From G965230065 sp965230065 (GTDB lineage Bacteria > Bacteroidota > Bacteroidia > Cytophagales > Cyclobacteriaceae), in contig OZ245942.1 of assembly GCA_965230065.1 (NCBI GenBank), forward strand, positions 4,030,001 to 4,094,000: DNA of 64,000 nt, in the 5' to 3' direction. Shown piece by piece: positions 1 through 9,465 of this stretch (its first letter is position 1; each line of letters starts with the position of its first letter). The position numbers and the translations under genes are program-made. The notes beneath the pieces are model-generated. The model was not told where the DNA came from, made no database searches, and saw only the letters and a program-made list of their open reading frames with translations.

Positions 1-706
1 AACATTAAGTGCGCATTCCAGCGTAAAAAATAAGAATATAGGATTGGGCTTGTTAGCTTCCCGTGAACAAATAGGAGTGCACAATGAAACCCGTGTATAT
101 CTGAGCTATTCATATAAAATAAAAATGCGGGTAGGTACTTTGTCAATGGGTATTCAGGGAGGTTTTAATAACTTATATTCTGACTATACCAAACTGAATT
201 TAAAAAGTGAAAAAGATGTGCTGATGACAGGCACTGCCAATAGTTTCAACCCTAATTTTGGCACGGGGTTATTTTACAGCACGTCTACAGCTTATGTAGG
301 GTTTTCAATTCCTTACATCGTAAATGGTAAGTTGAAAAGAGCAAGCGATGTAATTGAACAGGGTAAGCAAGCCCGGTATTATTTCCTGACTGCTGGTAAT
401 GTTTTTACTGTAAATCGTTTTGTAAAAGTAAAACCCTCTACACTTTTGAGAATCCAGGAAGGTAATGCTGTGAATGTTGATGTAAATGCCAGCCTGATCT
501 TAGATGATATTATTACAGTAGGTGTTTCATACAGAAGTGAAGATGCGGTTGTGGGAATGTTTGAGTTGGAGTTGACTGATCAATTGAGGTTTGGGTATGC
601 ATACGACCACACTACTTCTGACATCGGTCAGTATTCAAATGGTACGCATGAGTTTATGATTAACTTCAGAATACCTCATCACCATAAGTGTCACACTTAC
701 TTTTAA
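1..706 (+). CDS. PorP/SprF family type IX secretion membrane protein, C-terminal part
   Basis: The reading frame is open from the first base of the window and stops at 704-706, so only the C-terminal 235 or so residues are present; the true start lies upstream. The order of features fits PorP/SprF: an NIGLGL segment, a strand motif SYSYKIKM, then repeated aromatic/glycine beta strands ending in a typical membrane strand (HEFMINFRIP). Proteins of this family are outer-membrane-associated partners of the type IX secretion and gliding system and often sit next to a large secreted adhesin. Here the next gene, in convergent orientation, is such a protein. The family call is by pattern, not by alignment. 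Confidence 0.8.
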   Translation, partial: TLSAHSSVKNKNIGLGLLASREQIGVHNETRVYLSYSYKIKMRVGTLSMGIQGGFNNLYSDYTKLNLKSEKDVLMTGTANSFNPNFGTGLFYSTSTAYVGFSIPYIVNGKLKRASDVIEQGKQARYYFLTAGNVFTVNRFVKVKPSTLLRIQEGNAVNVDVNASLILDDIITVGVSYRSEDAVVGMFELELTDQLRFGYAYDHTTSDIGQYSNGTHEFMINFRIPHHHKCHTYF

Positions 707-740
707 TCTTTAGCGTTTTCGTTCAATAATGTATATGCTT

Positions 741-773
741 AATCGGCGGTTATTTTTAACCGCCGATTTTTTT
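741..773 (+). terminator. Intrinsic terminator between convergent genes
   Basis: Perfect 12-bp inverted repeat (AATCGGCGGTTA, TTTT loop, TAACCGCCGATT) followed by a T tract. It lies 35 bases after the PorP/SprF stop codon and its T tract overlaps the stop codon of the convergent minus-strand gene. Confidence 0.85.
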
Positions 774-3700
774 ATCTGATCAGTGTAATACTGCCGGTCT
801 TTTCATTTTTCTTTCTTCCATTGCATTGAATAGTGTAATAGTATACGCCTTCTGTTAATGGTTTTCCCTGATGATCATTTCCCTCCCAGTTGTTTAAGTA
901 AGGTTGTGATTCATATATTCTTCTGCCTTGCAGGTTAAAAACAGAAATTTTACAGTCCGGGAAGTTTTCAATATTATCGACTAGCCAATAGTCATCAATT
1001 CCGTCATTGTTAGGGGAAAACATATTTTTGGGTGTAATATTTACGACCTGCTCCACATTAATTTTTATTGAGTCTGTGCCTATGCAACCATTCATATTGG
1101 TACCAATTACGGTATAAACTGTAGGTTGTATGGGGGTAGCCACAGGGTTATCTACTGAAGGGTTGCTCAAATCATCTGCAGGTGACCAAAGGTAATTATC
1201 CGCACCTGAGGCCAGAAGTTCTACCGGGTCACCCGCTATAACTTTTGATTTATTGGCAGATACCGAAACCTCTGGGTTTAGTTCCTTTGAAATGTTCAGT
1301 TGGGTGCTATTAATGCAGCCAGCATCATTTGTTACAGTAACTTCATAGGTGCCTTCCTGAAATGCGTAAATTGAATCATTTGAACTACCATCAGACCAGG
1401 TAACAGAAACGAAGCTATTATCTAAGGTAAGTAATACACTATCGCCTTCACAGAGGATATCTGAGGAACTTAAAATATTTACTGCAGGAACATCAGTAAT
1501 TTCAGTAATTTGTTCAAATGTGCTGCTACAATCGTAATCAGCATAAGTGGTAGTGAGCATTACTTCAAATGTGCCTTCGGTAGAATAAGATTGGGTTGGG
1601 TTTTCTAAATCAGAGGTCATTCCATTACCAAAATCCCAATCATAATTTATTGCATAAGCATTGTTGTAAGTAGTGGTATTGGTGAAAATAATTTCTTCAT
1701 CAATACAAGAGAGCAGGGAAACTGCTGTGAAACTAGTATTTGGTTTATCCAAGACCAATACGTCAACTGGAGAGGTTGTTTGGCTACAACCTGCCAGTGA
1801 GTTGATATTTACATAATACGCTCCACTTTCGGTTGCCGTAAAGTTATATGCTGTTTCATTTTCGATAGCTACCCCATTTTTGTACCATTGATATTGCAAA
1901 TCACTTTCATTTGCCACCATCAATTCCGTTGATTCCCCTTCACAACGCGATAAACTATTGGCAGCTATTATCTCATAATCTGGTTGTTTATTAACTGTTA
2001 TGGCTATAGAGCCAGTATCACTTTTACACCCGGCAACTCCTGCCTGAAGTAAGTATTCCCCAGACTGCGTTAAATCTATATTATCTATGGTTAGGGTTGC
2101 CCCCGTGTAAGAAAAGTCGTTAGGGCCACTCCAATAATACGTGGCACTTGCATCAGGGGCGGAGGGGGAAAGTTGCATTTGCCCACCTTCACAAACATTG
2201 CCACTGCTAACAATAGAGGGAGTTGGTGGAATGGCTTCCGTTTTTTCATTAACTGTTACGGGAGTTGAAGTTTGGGAGCATCCATCATATAAAGATTTAA
2301 CGGTTACCGAGTAATTTCCAGCATTTGATACTTCTAAAGTAGCCTCAGTAGCAGCAGGGATATCTACACCGTCTTTTTTCCACTGATATGTAACTTGCAG
2401 TGCTTGTGTAGCTTTGAGTGTAATAGGAACACCTGCACACACCGGATCAGGTGTAGCTGGTGAAATAACCGGAACTACACAGGCCGAATTTTGTAAAGTA
2501 GAAAGATAAAATTCGGTATCGCTTTTTTGAGAAGTAAAACAAAGATCAGGTTTGGCATCACCATTTAAGTCTGCGATTTTGATATTTCTTGTGATTTCTT
2601 TGTTTCCTACCCTGAAAGATTGAAAATTAATGCTCCCTTCGGTTGATTTATTCAGTAAAATGATGTTTTTATCGTTGGCTGCTAATGAAGAAACTGCTAA
2701 ATCGAGCTTACCATCTCCATTGATATCGCCCATGTCTAATCCCCACGGTTTGAATGCTACTAAAACTTTCTGAGGTGAAGAGAACGAAATAGTGTTTTTC
2801 ACAGATTGGTTCAGTAATACCAACATATTGCCACTGCTAAAGTCTGTAGCAACCAGGTCAGGTCTGTCATCTCCGTCTATATCTCCTGCGAGGATGTTTA
2901 CCAGTAATCCGGGAACACTCAGTGTAACAGGTTTATCAAAAGCTATATTACCCGGAAAGCTATTGTTTTTAATGAAATATAAGTTATCCGATAAATTATT
3001 ACCAGCAATAATTTCTGGTAGTAGGTCACCATCAAGATCCTGTATAGTTAATCCTAATGTGTTGCCGGGTACGTCAATCTTAAATTTTGCGTTTTCCGGA
3101 AATCTCAGAATACCACTTTGGCTTTCATTCTTAAAAATTACGAGCTGCTTCACGTTCTGATTAGAAACGATAACTTCAGGTTTTCCATCCTTGTCAATAT
3201 CCTCAATGGCAATTCTTCGGGCTCCATTGGTAGGGCCACCATCACCTAATGAAAGTATTTGGGCACCTTCAAATTTAAAAACTCCCGGGCCTGTACTAAT
3301 ATTTTTCAGTATGTAAATCCTCTCTGCGGCATTACCTCCTTGTGAAACAATGAGTTCGGCTTTTCCATCTCCGTTTAGGTCACCACAGGTGATGTTTCTT
3401 GTTTCCCGGTTTACATTAAATTCAGAGCCAAAAACAGTTTGAAATGAAATGGCGGTTGGGGTACTGTTGTTTTTATAAAGTGTAATGGAAGTGAACTTAG
3501 CCAGGTTGGAGTTATTGGTTGTACCAATATCCACCAGTCCGTCGCCATCAAAATCGCAAGTACATAAATCAAATAATTCATCTTCTTCTTTTACATCAAT
3601 TTGGTTGCTCAGGTGGGTGGCATTAAAAGTATTCCCATCAAAGGAAGTATAAAAGGGAAGGGCTGAATAGCCTGTAAGTTGCGTTGATACGTTAGTTACT

Positions 3701-3957
3701 GAAATTTTGCCATAAGTAGCGCCGCCAGGAACCCGGGCTTTGATTAAGTTGCCGCTGGCCGAAACAACTTTTCCTTCTGCTGCCCCAAAGAAAACTTTCA
3801 GGCCATTGGCATTATTTCCAAAGTTTTTTCCGGCAATTGAAATTATCTGATTTACCGAAGAGCTTTTTTGTTCAACGCTGTAAATCGCCGGGGCCTGGGC
3901 ATAAACAGAACTATTAATCAGTATGCTTAAAATGAGTAAAAGATAACCCTTTTTCAT
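772..3957 (-). CDS. FG-GAP/Ig/PKD surface protein with gliding-motility (T9SS type B) C-terminal domain
   Basis: Very large exported protein of about 1061 residues. The ATG at 3957 is preferred because it gives a normal signal peptide (MKKGYLLLILSILINSSVYA); an in-frame ATG lies 12 bases upstream. Order of domains: IPT/TIG-like domain (about 25-105), seven calcium-loop FG-GAP/VCBS repeats (DFDGDG, DLNGDG, DIDKDG, DLDGDL, DIDGDD, DINGDG, DLNGDA; about 130-490), Ig-like domains with paired cysteines (about 500-740), a PKD-like domain (YDWDFGNG), more Ig-like sequence, and a C-terminal domain with FSPNNDGIDDYW and EGVYYYTI. The last is the CHU_C/gliding-motility sorting signal used by type IX secretion to place proteins on the cell surface. 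The ligand is unknown. Confidence 0.88.
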   Translation of the reverse strand: MKKGYLLLILSILINSSVYAQAPAIYSVEQKSSSVNQIISIAGKNFGNNANGLKVFFGAAEGKVVSASGNLIKARVPGGATYGKISVTNVSTQLTGYSALPFYTSFDGNTFNATHLSNQIDVKEEDELFDLCTCDFDGDGLVDIGTTNNSNLAKFTSITLYKNNSTPTAISFQTVFGSEFNVNRETRNITCGDLNGDGKAELIVSQGGNAAERIYILKNISTGPGVFKFEGAQILSLGDGGPTNGARRIAIEDIDKDGKPEVIVSNQNVKQLVIFKNESQSGILRFPENAKFKIDVPGNTLGLTIQDLDGDLLPEIIAGNNLSDNLYFIKNNSFPGNIAFDKPVTLSVPGLLVNILAGDIDGDDRPDLVATDFSSGNMLVLLNQSVKNTISFSSPQKVLVAFKPWGLDMGDINGDGKLDLAVSSLAANDKNIILLNKSTEGSINFQSFRVGNKEITRNIKIADLNGDAKPDLCFTSQKSDTEFYLSTLQNSACVVPVISPATPDPVCAGVPITLKATQALQVTYQWKKDGVDIPAATEATLEVSNAGNYSVTVKSLYDGCSQTSTPVTVNEKTEAIPPTPSIVSSGNVCEGGQMQLSPSAPDASATYYWSGPNDFSYTGATLTIDNIDLTQSGEYLLQAGVAGCKSDTGSIAITVNKQPDYEIIAANSLSRCEGESTELMVANESDLQYQWYKNGVAIENETAYNFTATESGAYYVNINSLAGCSQTTSPVDVLVLDKPNTSFTAVSLLSCIDEEIIFTNTTTYNNAYAINYDWDFGNGMTSDLENPTQSYSTEGTFEVMLTTTYADYDCSSTFEQITEITDVPAVNILSSSDILCEGDSVLLTLDNSFVSVTWSDGSSNDSIYAFQEGTYEVTVTNDAGCINSTQLNISKELNPEVSVSANKSKVIAGDPVELLASGADNYLWSPADDLSNPSVDNPVATPIQPTVYTVIGTNMNGCIGTDSIKINVEQVVNITPKNMFSPNNDGIDDYWLVDNIENFPDCKISVFNLQGRRIYESQPYLNNWEGNDHQGKPLTEGVYYYTIQCNGRKKNEKTGSITLIR

Positions 3958-4174
3958 AATCGTTGTCATTTATCTGAACCGTTCTTTCGTATAGCAAGAT
4001 TTGTACTGTATAAATTCATTGGTTTTGTGTATTTTATGTATAAGTAATTAATTATCAATTACTTAATGTTTTATTGTAATTTCTCTTAGAATCATGCGAG
4101 GTAAGAATTCAAGAAATATTAAAGCGTGCTGAGAACCGGAATCTTCTACATTTACTTACAAAATTTATTGCGAC

Positions 4175-4942
4175 ATGAGACTTTTCATTGGGTTTATTAT
4201 TATTCAGGTTTTCCTGGTTCAAAACAGTAATGCACAATTTTTATTCGGCCCTCTAGCAGGTGCACAGGCCACGCAAATAAAATTTGGCCCTTTGTATGAT
4301 GGGGAAACTTATGGGGTTCAGCCCAATTTAGGTTTTAAGGTAGGAGGGGCACTAAACTACAGCATGAGTGATAATTTTTCACTGCATTCTGAACTTGCCT
4401 ATGCACAAACAGGCAAGACGCTTACATCATCTTCAGACGATAATTTTAAACATAAGGCTTTCTATCATTTTTTAGCGCTACCTCTGCTCCTTCGCCTAAA
4501 TTCTAATGCACAAGCAGGAGGTATACAGTGGTATGTAAATGCCGGGCCTCAGATAGATTATTGGTTATCCGGCAAGGGAAAAATCACCGCCAGCCAACCG
4601 GCGGGCAGAGAGGGCACATATGATACCAAATATAATATCAGGTTTGGAGAAGGTGAGATAGAGGAAAATGTAGCGTATGTCCATGATCCTAACCGTTTTC
4701 AATTTGCCCTGGATGTAGGGGGAGGGGTTATCCTGCCTATGCGCGCACAAAAACTGATGCTGGATGTCCGGTTTAGTTATGGGACTTCTTTTATGGGAAA
4801 AGGGGAGAGTATTCCAATTGGAGTTTCGGAGTTTACCGATAATTTTGAGTATACCAACAATGTTCTGAGCATTTCTGCTGCCTATCTTTTTGAACTGGAT
4901 ATTTGGGATTTGAGAAGAGGAAAGTCGCGAAGTAAAAAATAA
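4175..4942 (+). CDS. Outer membrane beta-barrel protein (PorT/OMP_b-brl-like)
   Basis: 255 residues with a clean signal peptide (MRLFIGFIIIQVFLVQNSNA/Q). The body has alternating amphipathic strands and glycine turns (GFKVGGALNYSM, FSLHSELAYAQTGKTL, WYVNAGPQIDYWLSGKGK, FALDVGGGVILP), the usual look of the small PorT-like barrels of Bacteroidota. It ends 11 bases before the stop codon of a convergent PorP/SprF gene. The role is unknown; a structural or transport role in the outer membrane is the most that can be inferred. A basic tail (RRGKSRSKK) replaces the usual terminal aromatic residue. Confidence 0.7.
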   Translation: MRLFIGFIIIQVFLVQNSNAQFLFGPLAGAQATQIKFGPLYDGETYGVQPNLGFKVGGALNYSMSDNFSLHSELAYAQTGKTLTSSSDDNFKHKAFYHFLALPLLLRLNSNAQAGGIQWYVNAGPQIDYWLSGKGKITASQPAGREGTYDTKYNIRFGEGEIEENVAYVHDPNRFQFALDVGGGVILPMRAQKLMLDVRFSYGTSFMGKGESIPIGVSEFTDNFEYTNNVLSISAAYLFELDIWDLRRGKSRSKK

Positions 4943-4953
4943 AATAAAACAGA

Positions 4954-6279
4954 CTATTCTACTTTGAGTAACCACACATCTTTAAATAGCCGCAACCTGG
5001 TAAGTTTTCTTTTTTGTTTACGTACACTTTGTACATCTTCTGCCCGATGCATATACACAAAATACTGTTTTGCCTCACTGCAATATCCCTTATTTGCGCT
5101 ATATCCATCTTTTTTTAGGGCTTTAACCTGTTTTTTTGCCTGCTTTTCATCAGAAAAAGCAGCAGCCACTACATAAAACCCGGTTTCCAACTCTTCCGGA
5201 TGGTTGCCTTTAGGAACTATTTTTACATCCGGGTATTTGGGCTTTAATATGTTTACGGTATCTTCTTGTAAATCCAAAAACTCATTGTCCCGGTACCCAG
5301 GATTGGTTTTATTATTTTTATCAGGGTTAGTAGTGGTATTTGTTGGTTTAGCCTGAGCATTGCTTTTATTTTTAGGTACTACCTCTTTTTGCTTTTTATC
5401 AAAGTGCAGCGCAAGGTGGATTTCATGGGTTCCCCTGCCAATGCCTACCTTTTGTTGGGTAGCCAGTTCATAGGCATAACCCAGCGTGAATTTTTCCAGA
5501 AATGTATATCCCGTATGAATGGTGGGGCCATAATGTTGCCGGTAGGAACCGCCAAAGTGAAAAGCGTCGTAGAAGTGTGCTATTGCTCCGGCTTCAAAGT
5601 AGTTGGGAGTTTCATGTTGCACCTCATATAACAAATAAGGCTCAAAACCTATGGATGTGTTATTTTCGTGAAATTTGTATCGGGCATTCAGGGTAAAGCT
5701 TTTGAGCGGATCACTGGCAATACTTCCAAAATTGTCTCCATTAATAAGATTCCTGTCAAATAATTCAGTGAGGGTGATTCCCATACTAAAATCATTCAAA
5801 TAATAGGTAAGCCCAAACTGCCCGTCTAAATACATACTATTCAAAGGAAGATTAGCGAGTGCAGGGTCATTGGGGTTATCAGCTTTATCAAAATCAATAC
5901 TATTGTTACCCACTCCACCTGATATGCCAAACCGGATTCCATGCGATTTACCAAACATAGCCCTGTAGCCAAAACTAAGTAGCACGTTGTTGGTAGCCAG
6001 TAAACCTCTTCTAAAATTGTACACATTCAAACCTACAGACAACTTATGATCTAGCGGCATGTGAAAGTTGAGATAAGAAACAGCAGGGGCATCTTGTATA
6101 CCTAACCATTGCTGGCGGTATCCCAAATGCACAGCAATTTTATCGGTTTTTCCTGCCAAAGAAGGGTTTACAAAGTAAGGGTTTAACCAGAAATGGCTAT
6201 ACACAGGACGTTCCTGTGCCATGCCAGTAAAGGGAACAAAAAATATTATGAATAAAAAAATATGTACTGCTTTGCCCAT
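4954..6279 (-). CDS. PorP/SprF family protein with C-terminal SPOR-like domain
   Basis: 441 residues, signal peptide at 1-21. Residues about 25-290 show the PorP/SprF pattern: YSHFWLNPYFVNPSLAGK near the start, then HLGYRQQWLGI and FGYRAMFG, and a late strand THEIHLALHF. A low-complexity linker rich in Asn/Thr/Lys (about 295-330) leads to a C-terminal segment (GFYVVAAAFSDEKQAKKQ... YFVYMHRAED) that looks like a SPOR domain, which in other proteins binds denuded peptidoglycan glycans. The combination would tie an outer-membrane type IX component to the cell wall. It is the second PorP/SprF paralogue in 6 kb; no adhesin gene is directly adjacent. Confidence 0.82.
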   Translation of the reverse strand: MGKAVHIFLFIIFFVPFTGMAQERPVYSHFWLNPYFVNPSLAGKTDKIAVHLGYRQQWLGIQDAPAVSYLNFHMPLDHKLSVGLNVYNFRRGLLATNNVLLSFGYRAMFGKSHGIRFGISGGVGNNSIDFDKADNPNDPALANLPLNSMYLDGQFGLTYYLNDFSMGITLTELFDRNLINGDNFGSIASDPLKSFTLNARYKFHENNTSIGFEPYLLYEVQHETPNYFEAGAIAHFYDAFHFGGSYRQHYGPTIHTGYTFLEKFTLGYAYELATQQKVGIGRGTHEIHLALHFDKKQKEVVPKNKSNAQAKPTNTTTNPDKNNKTNPGYRDNEFLDLQEDTVNILKPKYPDVKIVPKGNHPEELETGFYVVAAAFSDEKQAKKQVKALKKDGYSANKGYCSEAKQYFVYMHRAEDVQSVRKQKRKLTRLRLFKDVWLLKVE

Positions 6280-6564
6280 TCAGTAAAATCCATAATTACC
6301 CGGAGATAGAGGCAAAGATGATACCCTGAAGCAGTCATTCAAAAAACAGGTAGTGGGGGTGAGGGATTCCGGGATAAGAATATGGGTTGAATCGTGGGAT
6401 TATCAGGTAGGAATTGCTAAAAAGAAGAAAAAATTACAAGGAAGTATACTTTGACAAAATGTTTTGGTAAAACTTCTTTGAAAGAAGAAGAGGCATTACT
6501 TATCATATTTTGAAAATAAAATAAGCAAAAAATACCTGCAACTTCTTCCAAGAAGGACGGGAAA

Positions 6565-8577
6565 TTAGTTTCCTTTAAGCAATTTTTTGGCTTTGCTAAC
6601 CACATTTTCGCCCGTGAAACCAAATTCCTCCATAAGCTGTCCGCCAGGTGCCGATTCGCCAAACCTGTCAATACCAATAACATCACCTTCATCAGTAATA
6701 TACTTATACCATCCCAGCGTTGCCCCGGCTTCTATGGCTATGCGCTTTTTGATAGCAGCCGGAAAAACCTTTTCTTTATATTCTTTAGGTTGCTTTTCAA
6801 ATAACTCCCAGGAAGGCATACTTACCACCCGGACAGATATATCTTCTTTTTTCAACGTTTCCTGTGCTTCCAAAGCTACTTTAACTTCCGAACCACTGGC
6901 AATAAGAATAATATCAGGTTGCCCATCACTATCCCTTAAAATATAAGCGCCTTTTTCCAGATATTCCGGCCCATTGGCAGTGTGTGTTAAGTCAATAACA
7001 GGCAGGCCTTGGCGTGTTAATACCAGTGCTACCGGACCATCAGTATTTTTCAATGCAACCCTCCAGGCATGGGAGGTTTCATTAGCGTCGGCAGGACGAA
7101 TGGTGGTAACGTTTGGTATTGCGCGTAATGACATCAGTTGCTCAATAGGCTGGTGTGTGGTGCCATCTTCTCCAAGCCCAATACTGTCGTGGGTAAACAC
7201 ATAAATAGGGGCTATTTTCATAATGGCAGCCAACCGAATGGTAGGTCGCATATAATCGGAAAAAATAAGAAAAGTAGCTCCGTATGCCCTGATGCCCAGG
7301 GTAAGGTTCATGCCATTCAGTATGGCTCCCATGGCATGTTCACGCACCCCAAAATGGAAATTGCGATTACCATAATTGCCAGCTGAAAAGCTTTCAGAAT
7401 CGTTGATAGTCGTATTGGTAGAAGGGGCCAGGTCAGCAGAGCCTCCAATAAGGTTAGGAAAAAGTGGTGCAACTGCATTGATTACTTTTGAAGAGGCTTT
7501 CCGGGTAGCCATAGGGCCGTCATCTACACTAAATACAGGTAGTTTCTTTTCCCAATCATCAGGCGTTATTCCGTCACGGACATTTTCAAACTCTTTTGCC
7601 AGTTCAGGAAACTTGGATTTGTATTCATCAAATAGTTGCTCCCATTCTTTTTGCCCTTCCTGTCCTTTTTTGATTTCATTATGGTAAAAATCTTTTGCTT
7701 CTTCAGGAATATAAAAATGTTTGTCAGGATCCCAACCCAGGTTTTTCTTTGTGAGCGCAACCTCTTCTTCCCCCAGCGGGGACCCATGTGACCCGGCAGT
7801 ATCCACCTTATTTGGGCTGCCAAATGCGATGTGGGTTCTTACATTAATGATAGAAGGCGCGTCAGTTTCGGCTTTAGCTGCTTCAATGGCTTTCGCAATA
7901 GCATCAGTGTCATTGCCATCATCAATCATTTGAACATGCCACCCAAAGGCTTCAAAGCGCTTATTGACAGATTCGGTAAAGGCAATTTCAGTTTCTCCTT
8001 CAATAGAGATATGGTTATCATCGTATAAGTATATGATATTTCCTAACTTTAAATGTCCTGCCAAAGAAGCTGCCTCAGATGAGATGCCTTCCATCAAATC
8101 ACCATCACTACAAATTGCAAATATGTTGTAATCAAATAAGTCAAAACCCGGGCGGTTGTACCGGGCAGCCAGGTATTTTTGGGCAATGGCAAAGCCAATC
8201 CCATTGGCAAAACCCTGGCCGAGAGGCCCTGTGGTAACTTCTACACCCGGAGCAAGACCATATTCGGGATGCCCGGCAGTAATGCTTTCCCACTGACGGA
8301 AATTTTTAATATCTTCAAGAGAAACATCGTATCCGGTGAGGTGTAGTAAACTATAAAGCAGCATACACCCATGCCCGGCAGAAAGAATAAACCGGTCCCG
8401 GTTGACCCAGTTAGGGTCTTTGGGATTATGTTTCATGAATTGAGTCCACAATACGTGCGCCATGGGAGCTGCTCCCATAGGCATCCCTGGGTGTCCCGAG
8501 TTAGCTTTCTGTACTGCGTCCATTGAAAGACAGCGTATTGTATTGATGCAGAGATTTTCAAGTTTTTTGTTATCCAT
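6565..8577 (-). CDS. tkt: Transketolase
   Basis: About 670 residues, full length for the family. Transketolase transfers two-carbon ketol units in the non-oxidative pentose phosphate pathway using thiamine diphosphate. Visible motifs: SGHPGMPMGAAPMAHVLW near the N-terminus, the ThDP motif (SDGDLMEG ... YDDNHISIEG), the pyrimidine-domain catalytic glutamate in FGVREHAMGAI, and the C-terminal domain with IASGSEV. The ATG at 8577 (MDNKKLEN) is chosen over an in-frame TTG 24 bases upstream because family members begin close to this point. It appears monocistronic; the 285 bases downstream before the PorP gene contain nothing I can name. Confidence 0.97.
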   Translation of the reverse strand: MDNKKLENLCINTIRCLSMDAVQKANSGHPGMPMGAAPMAHVLWTQFMKHNPKDPNWVNRDRFILSAGHGCMLLYSLLHLTGYDVSLEDIKNFRQWESITAGHPEYGLAPGVEVTTGPLGQGFANGIGFAIAQKYLAARYNRPGFDLFDYNIFAICSDGDLMEGISSEAASLAGHLKLGNIIYLYDDNHISIEGETEIAFTESVNKRFEAFGWHVQMIDDGNDTDAIAKAIEAAKAETDAPSIINVRTHIAFGSPNKVDTAGSHGSPLGEEEVALTKKNLGWDPDKHFYIPEEAKDFYHNEIKKGQEGQKEWEQLFDEYKSKFPELAKEFENVRDGITPDDWEKKLPVFSVDDGPMATRKASSKVINAVAPLFPNLIGGSADLAPSTNTTINDSESFSAGNYGNRNFHFGVREHAMGAILNGMNLTLGIRAYGATFLIFSDYMRPTIRLAAIMKIAPIYVFTHDSIGLGEDGTTHQPIEQLMSLRAIPNVTTIRPADANETSHAWRVALKNTDGPVALVLTRQGLPVIDLTHTANGPEYLEKGAYILRDSDGQPDIILIASGSEVKVALEAQETLKKEDISVRVVSMPSWELFEKQPKEYKEKVFPAAIKKRIAIEAGATLGWYKYITDEGDVIGIDRFGESAPGGQLMEEFGFTGENVVSKAKKLLKGN

Positions 8578-8711
8578 TAGAGAAAATTTTCGTTGGTTCA
8601 AGATTGAGAAACAACTTTACAGGAAAAAACTTTATATCGCAACAGTTCGGGATAGATTATTGTTAAATTATACTGATGGTCATATCTTTGACATAGAAAA
8701 AGAGCTATCCG

Positions 8712-8759
8712 GCCTCTTTAGCTCAGTTGGAAGGAGGTCGCCGGTTCCAAACGAGAGAC
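8712..8759 (+). pseudogene. tRNA remnant lacking the anticodon arm
   Basis: The stretch starts like a tRNA (acceptor GCCTCTT, then TAGCTCAGTTGG of the D arm) and continues directly with AGGTCGCCGGTTC, which looks like variable-loop and T-arm sequence. The second half of the D stem and the whole anticodon arm are missing, and the T stem and 3' acceptor strand are degraded (ACGAGAGAC). It cannot fold into a tRNA. The amino-acid identity cannot be told without the anticodon. It lies 135 bases upstream of the transketolase start and 53 bases before a small gene. Confidence 0.6.
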
Positions 8760-8812
8760 TTTATCTGTGCGCTGATTGAGTTGTACCATTATTTTAACTT
8801 TTTTATTTAGAC

Positions 8813-9070
8813 ATGATTACAGTATATCAAAAGTTACGCAGTAGCGGAATTAATTTTTCCCGGAACGACCTGAAAAAAATCGGGAAAAGGGTACATCATC
8901 AATATCAAAAAAAATATAAAAAATTGCCCAGGATCACAGAGCAGAAAGAAGGAGAGCGGATATATAAAGTGTGTGCTTATCCTGATAATTTTTCCCAAGC
9001 GATTGACCGGACCATTGTTAGGTTCTATCAAGATAAGTTACAGCGGATGCAAGACAATGGTACAAGCTAG
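8813..9070 (+). CDS. Small basic protein of unknown function
   Basis: 85 residues, strongly basic in the first half (DLKKIGKRVHHQYQKKYKKLP), no signal peptide or membrane segment. The second half has KVCAYPDNFSQAIDRTIVRFY. I do not recognise a family. It lies between the tRNA remnant and tRNA-Leu on the same strand. The ATG at 8813 is the first in the frame. Coding is likely because the reading frame fills the space between the two RNA-derived elements and its composition is protein-like; the charge suggests nucleic-acid binding, but that is only a guess. Confidence 0.6.
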   Translation: MITVYQKLRSSGINFSRNDLKKIGKRVHHQYQKKYKKLPRITEQKEGERIYKVCAYPDNFSQAIDRTIVRFYQDKLQRMQDNGTS

Positions 9071-9108
9071 TAATTTAGTTGTTAAAATATTTTACAAGAT
9101 TATTGGTG

Positions 9109-9137
9109 TTTGATTCCAGCCTTTTTACTTATATTTG
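9109..9137 (+). promoter_or_regulatory. Bacteroidota-type promoter of tRNA-Leu
   Basis: TTTG at 9109-9112 and TATATTTG at 9130-9137 are separated by 17 bp and match the known Bacteroidota sigma-ABfr consensus (TTTG / TAnnTTTG). The expected start of transcription lies a few bases before the tRNA 5' end at 9147. Confidence 0.8.
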
Positions 9138-9146
9138 CCGCACCTT

Positions 9147-9230
9147 GCCGAAGTGGTGGAATTGGTAGACGCGCACGTTTCAGGGGCGTGTGGACGCAAG
9201 TCCGTGAGGGTTCGAGTCCCTCCTTCGGCA
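9147..9230 (+). tRNA. tRNA-Leu (anticodon CAG)
   Basis: Class II tRNA: acceptor GCCGAAG pairs with CTTCGGC, the D arm is typical of tRNA-Leu (GTGGAATTGGTAGAC), the anticodon stem CACGT/GCGTG encloses the loop TTCAGGG with anticodon CAG at 9181-9183. A long variable arm (TGGACGCAAGTCCG) and the T arm GAGGGTTCGAGTCCCTC follow. The discriminator is A; CCA is not encoded. Promoter and terminator are both visible, so it is a single-gene unit. Confidence 0.97.
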
Positions 9231-9240
9231 CAAAAATTTA

Positions 9241-9263
9241 AGCGAAATTATTCGCTTTTTTTT
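9241..9263 (+). terminator. Intrinsic terminator of tRNA-Leu
   Basis: Stem AGCGAA/TTCGCT with a four-base loop followed by eight T, starting 11 bases after the tRNA end. The next 200 bases up to 9466 are AT-rich and hold nothing I can identify. Confidence 0.85.
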
Positions 9264-9465
9264 CAAGATTTTTAGTTTTGTAACTTTAATTATGTTAAAT
9301 ATAAATCAAGTAATAATACTTGGTGTAATAATTATCTCTTTCGCGCATATCATTCATATAAAAAAGTAAGTATCTGAAATTTGTCCTTGAATAGCAATAT
9401 CAGTATATTGTTCAATAAACTTTTATTAAGTCGAATAGCACTTATTAATAAATTTCCGCGAAAGA

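Noticed and set aside
6417..6692. 91-codon minus-strand frame over the end of transketolase
   Set aside because: It begins inside the transketolase coding region in another frame and its tail is AT-rich intergenic DNA.
8701..8760. Functional tRNA at 8712
   Set aside because: The anticodon arm is absent, so it was recorded as a remnant instead.
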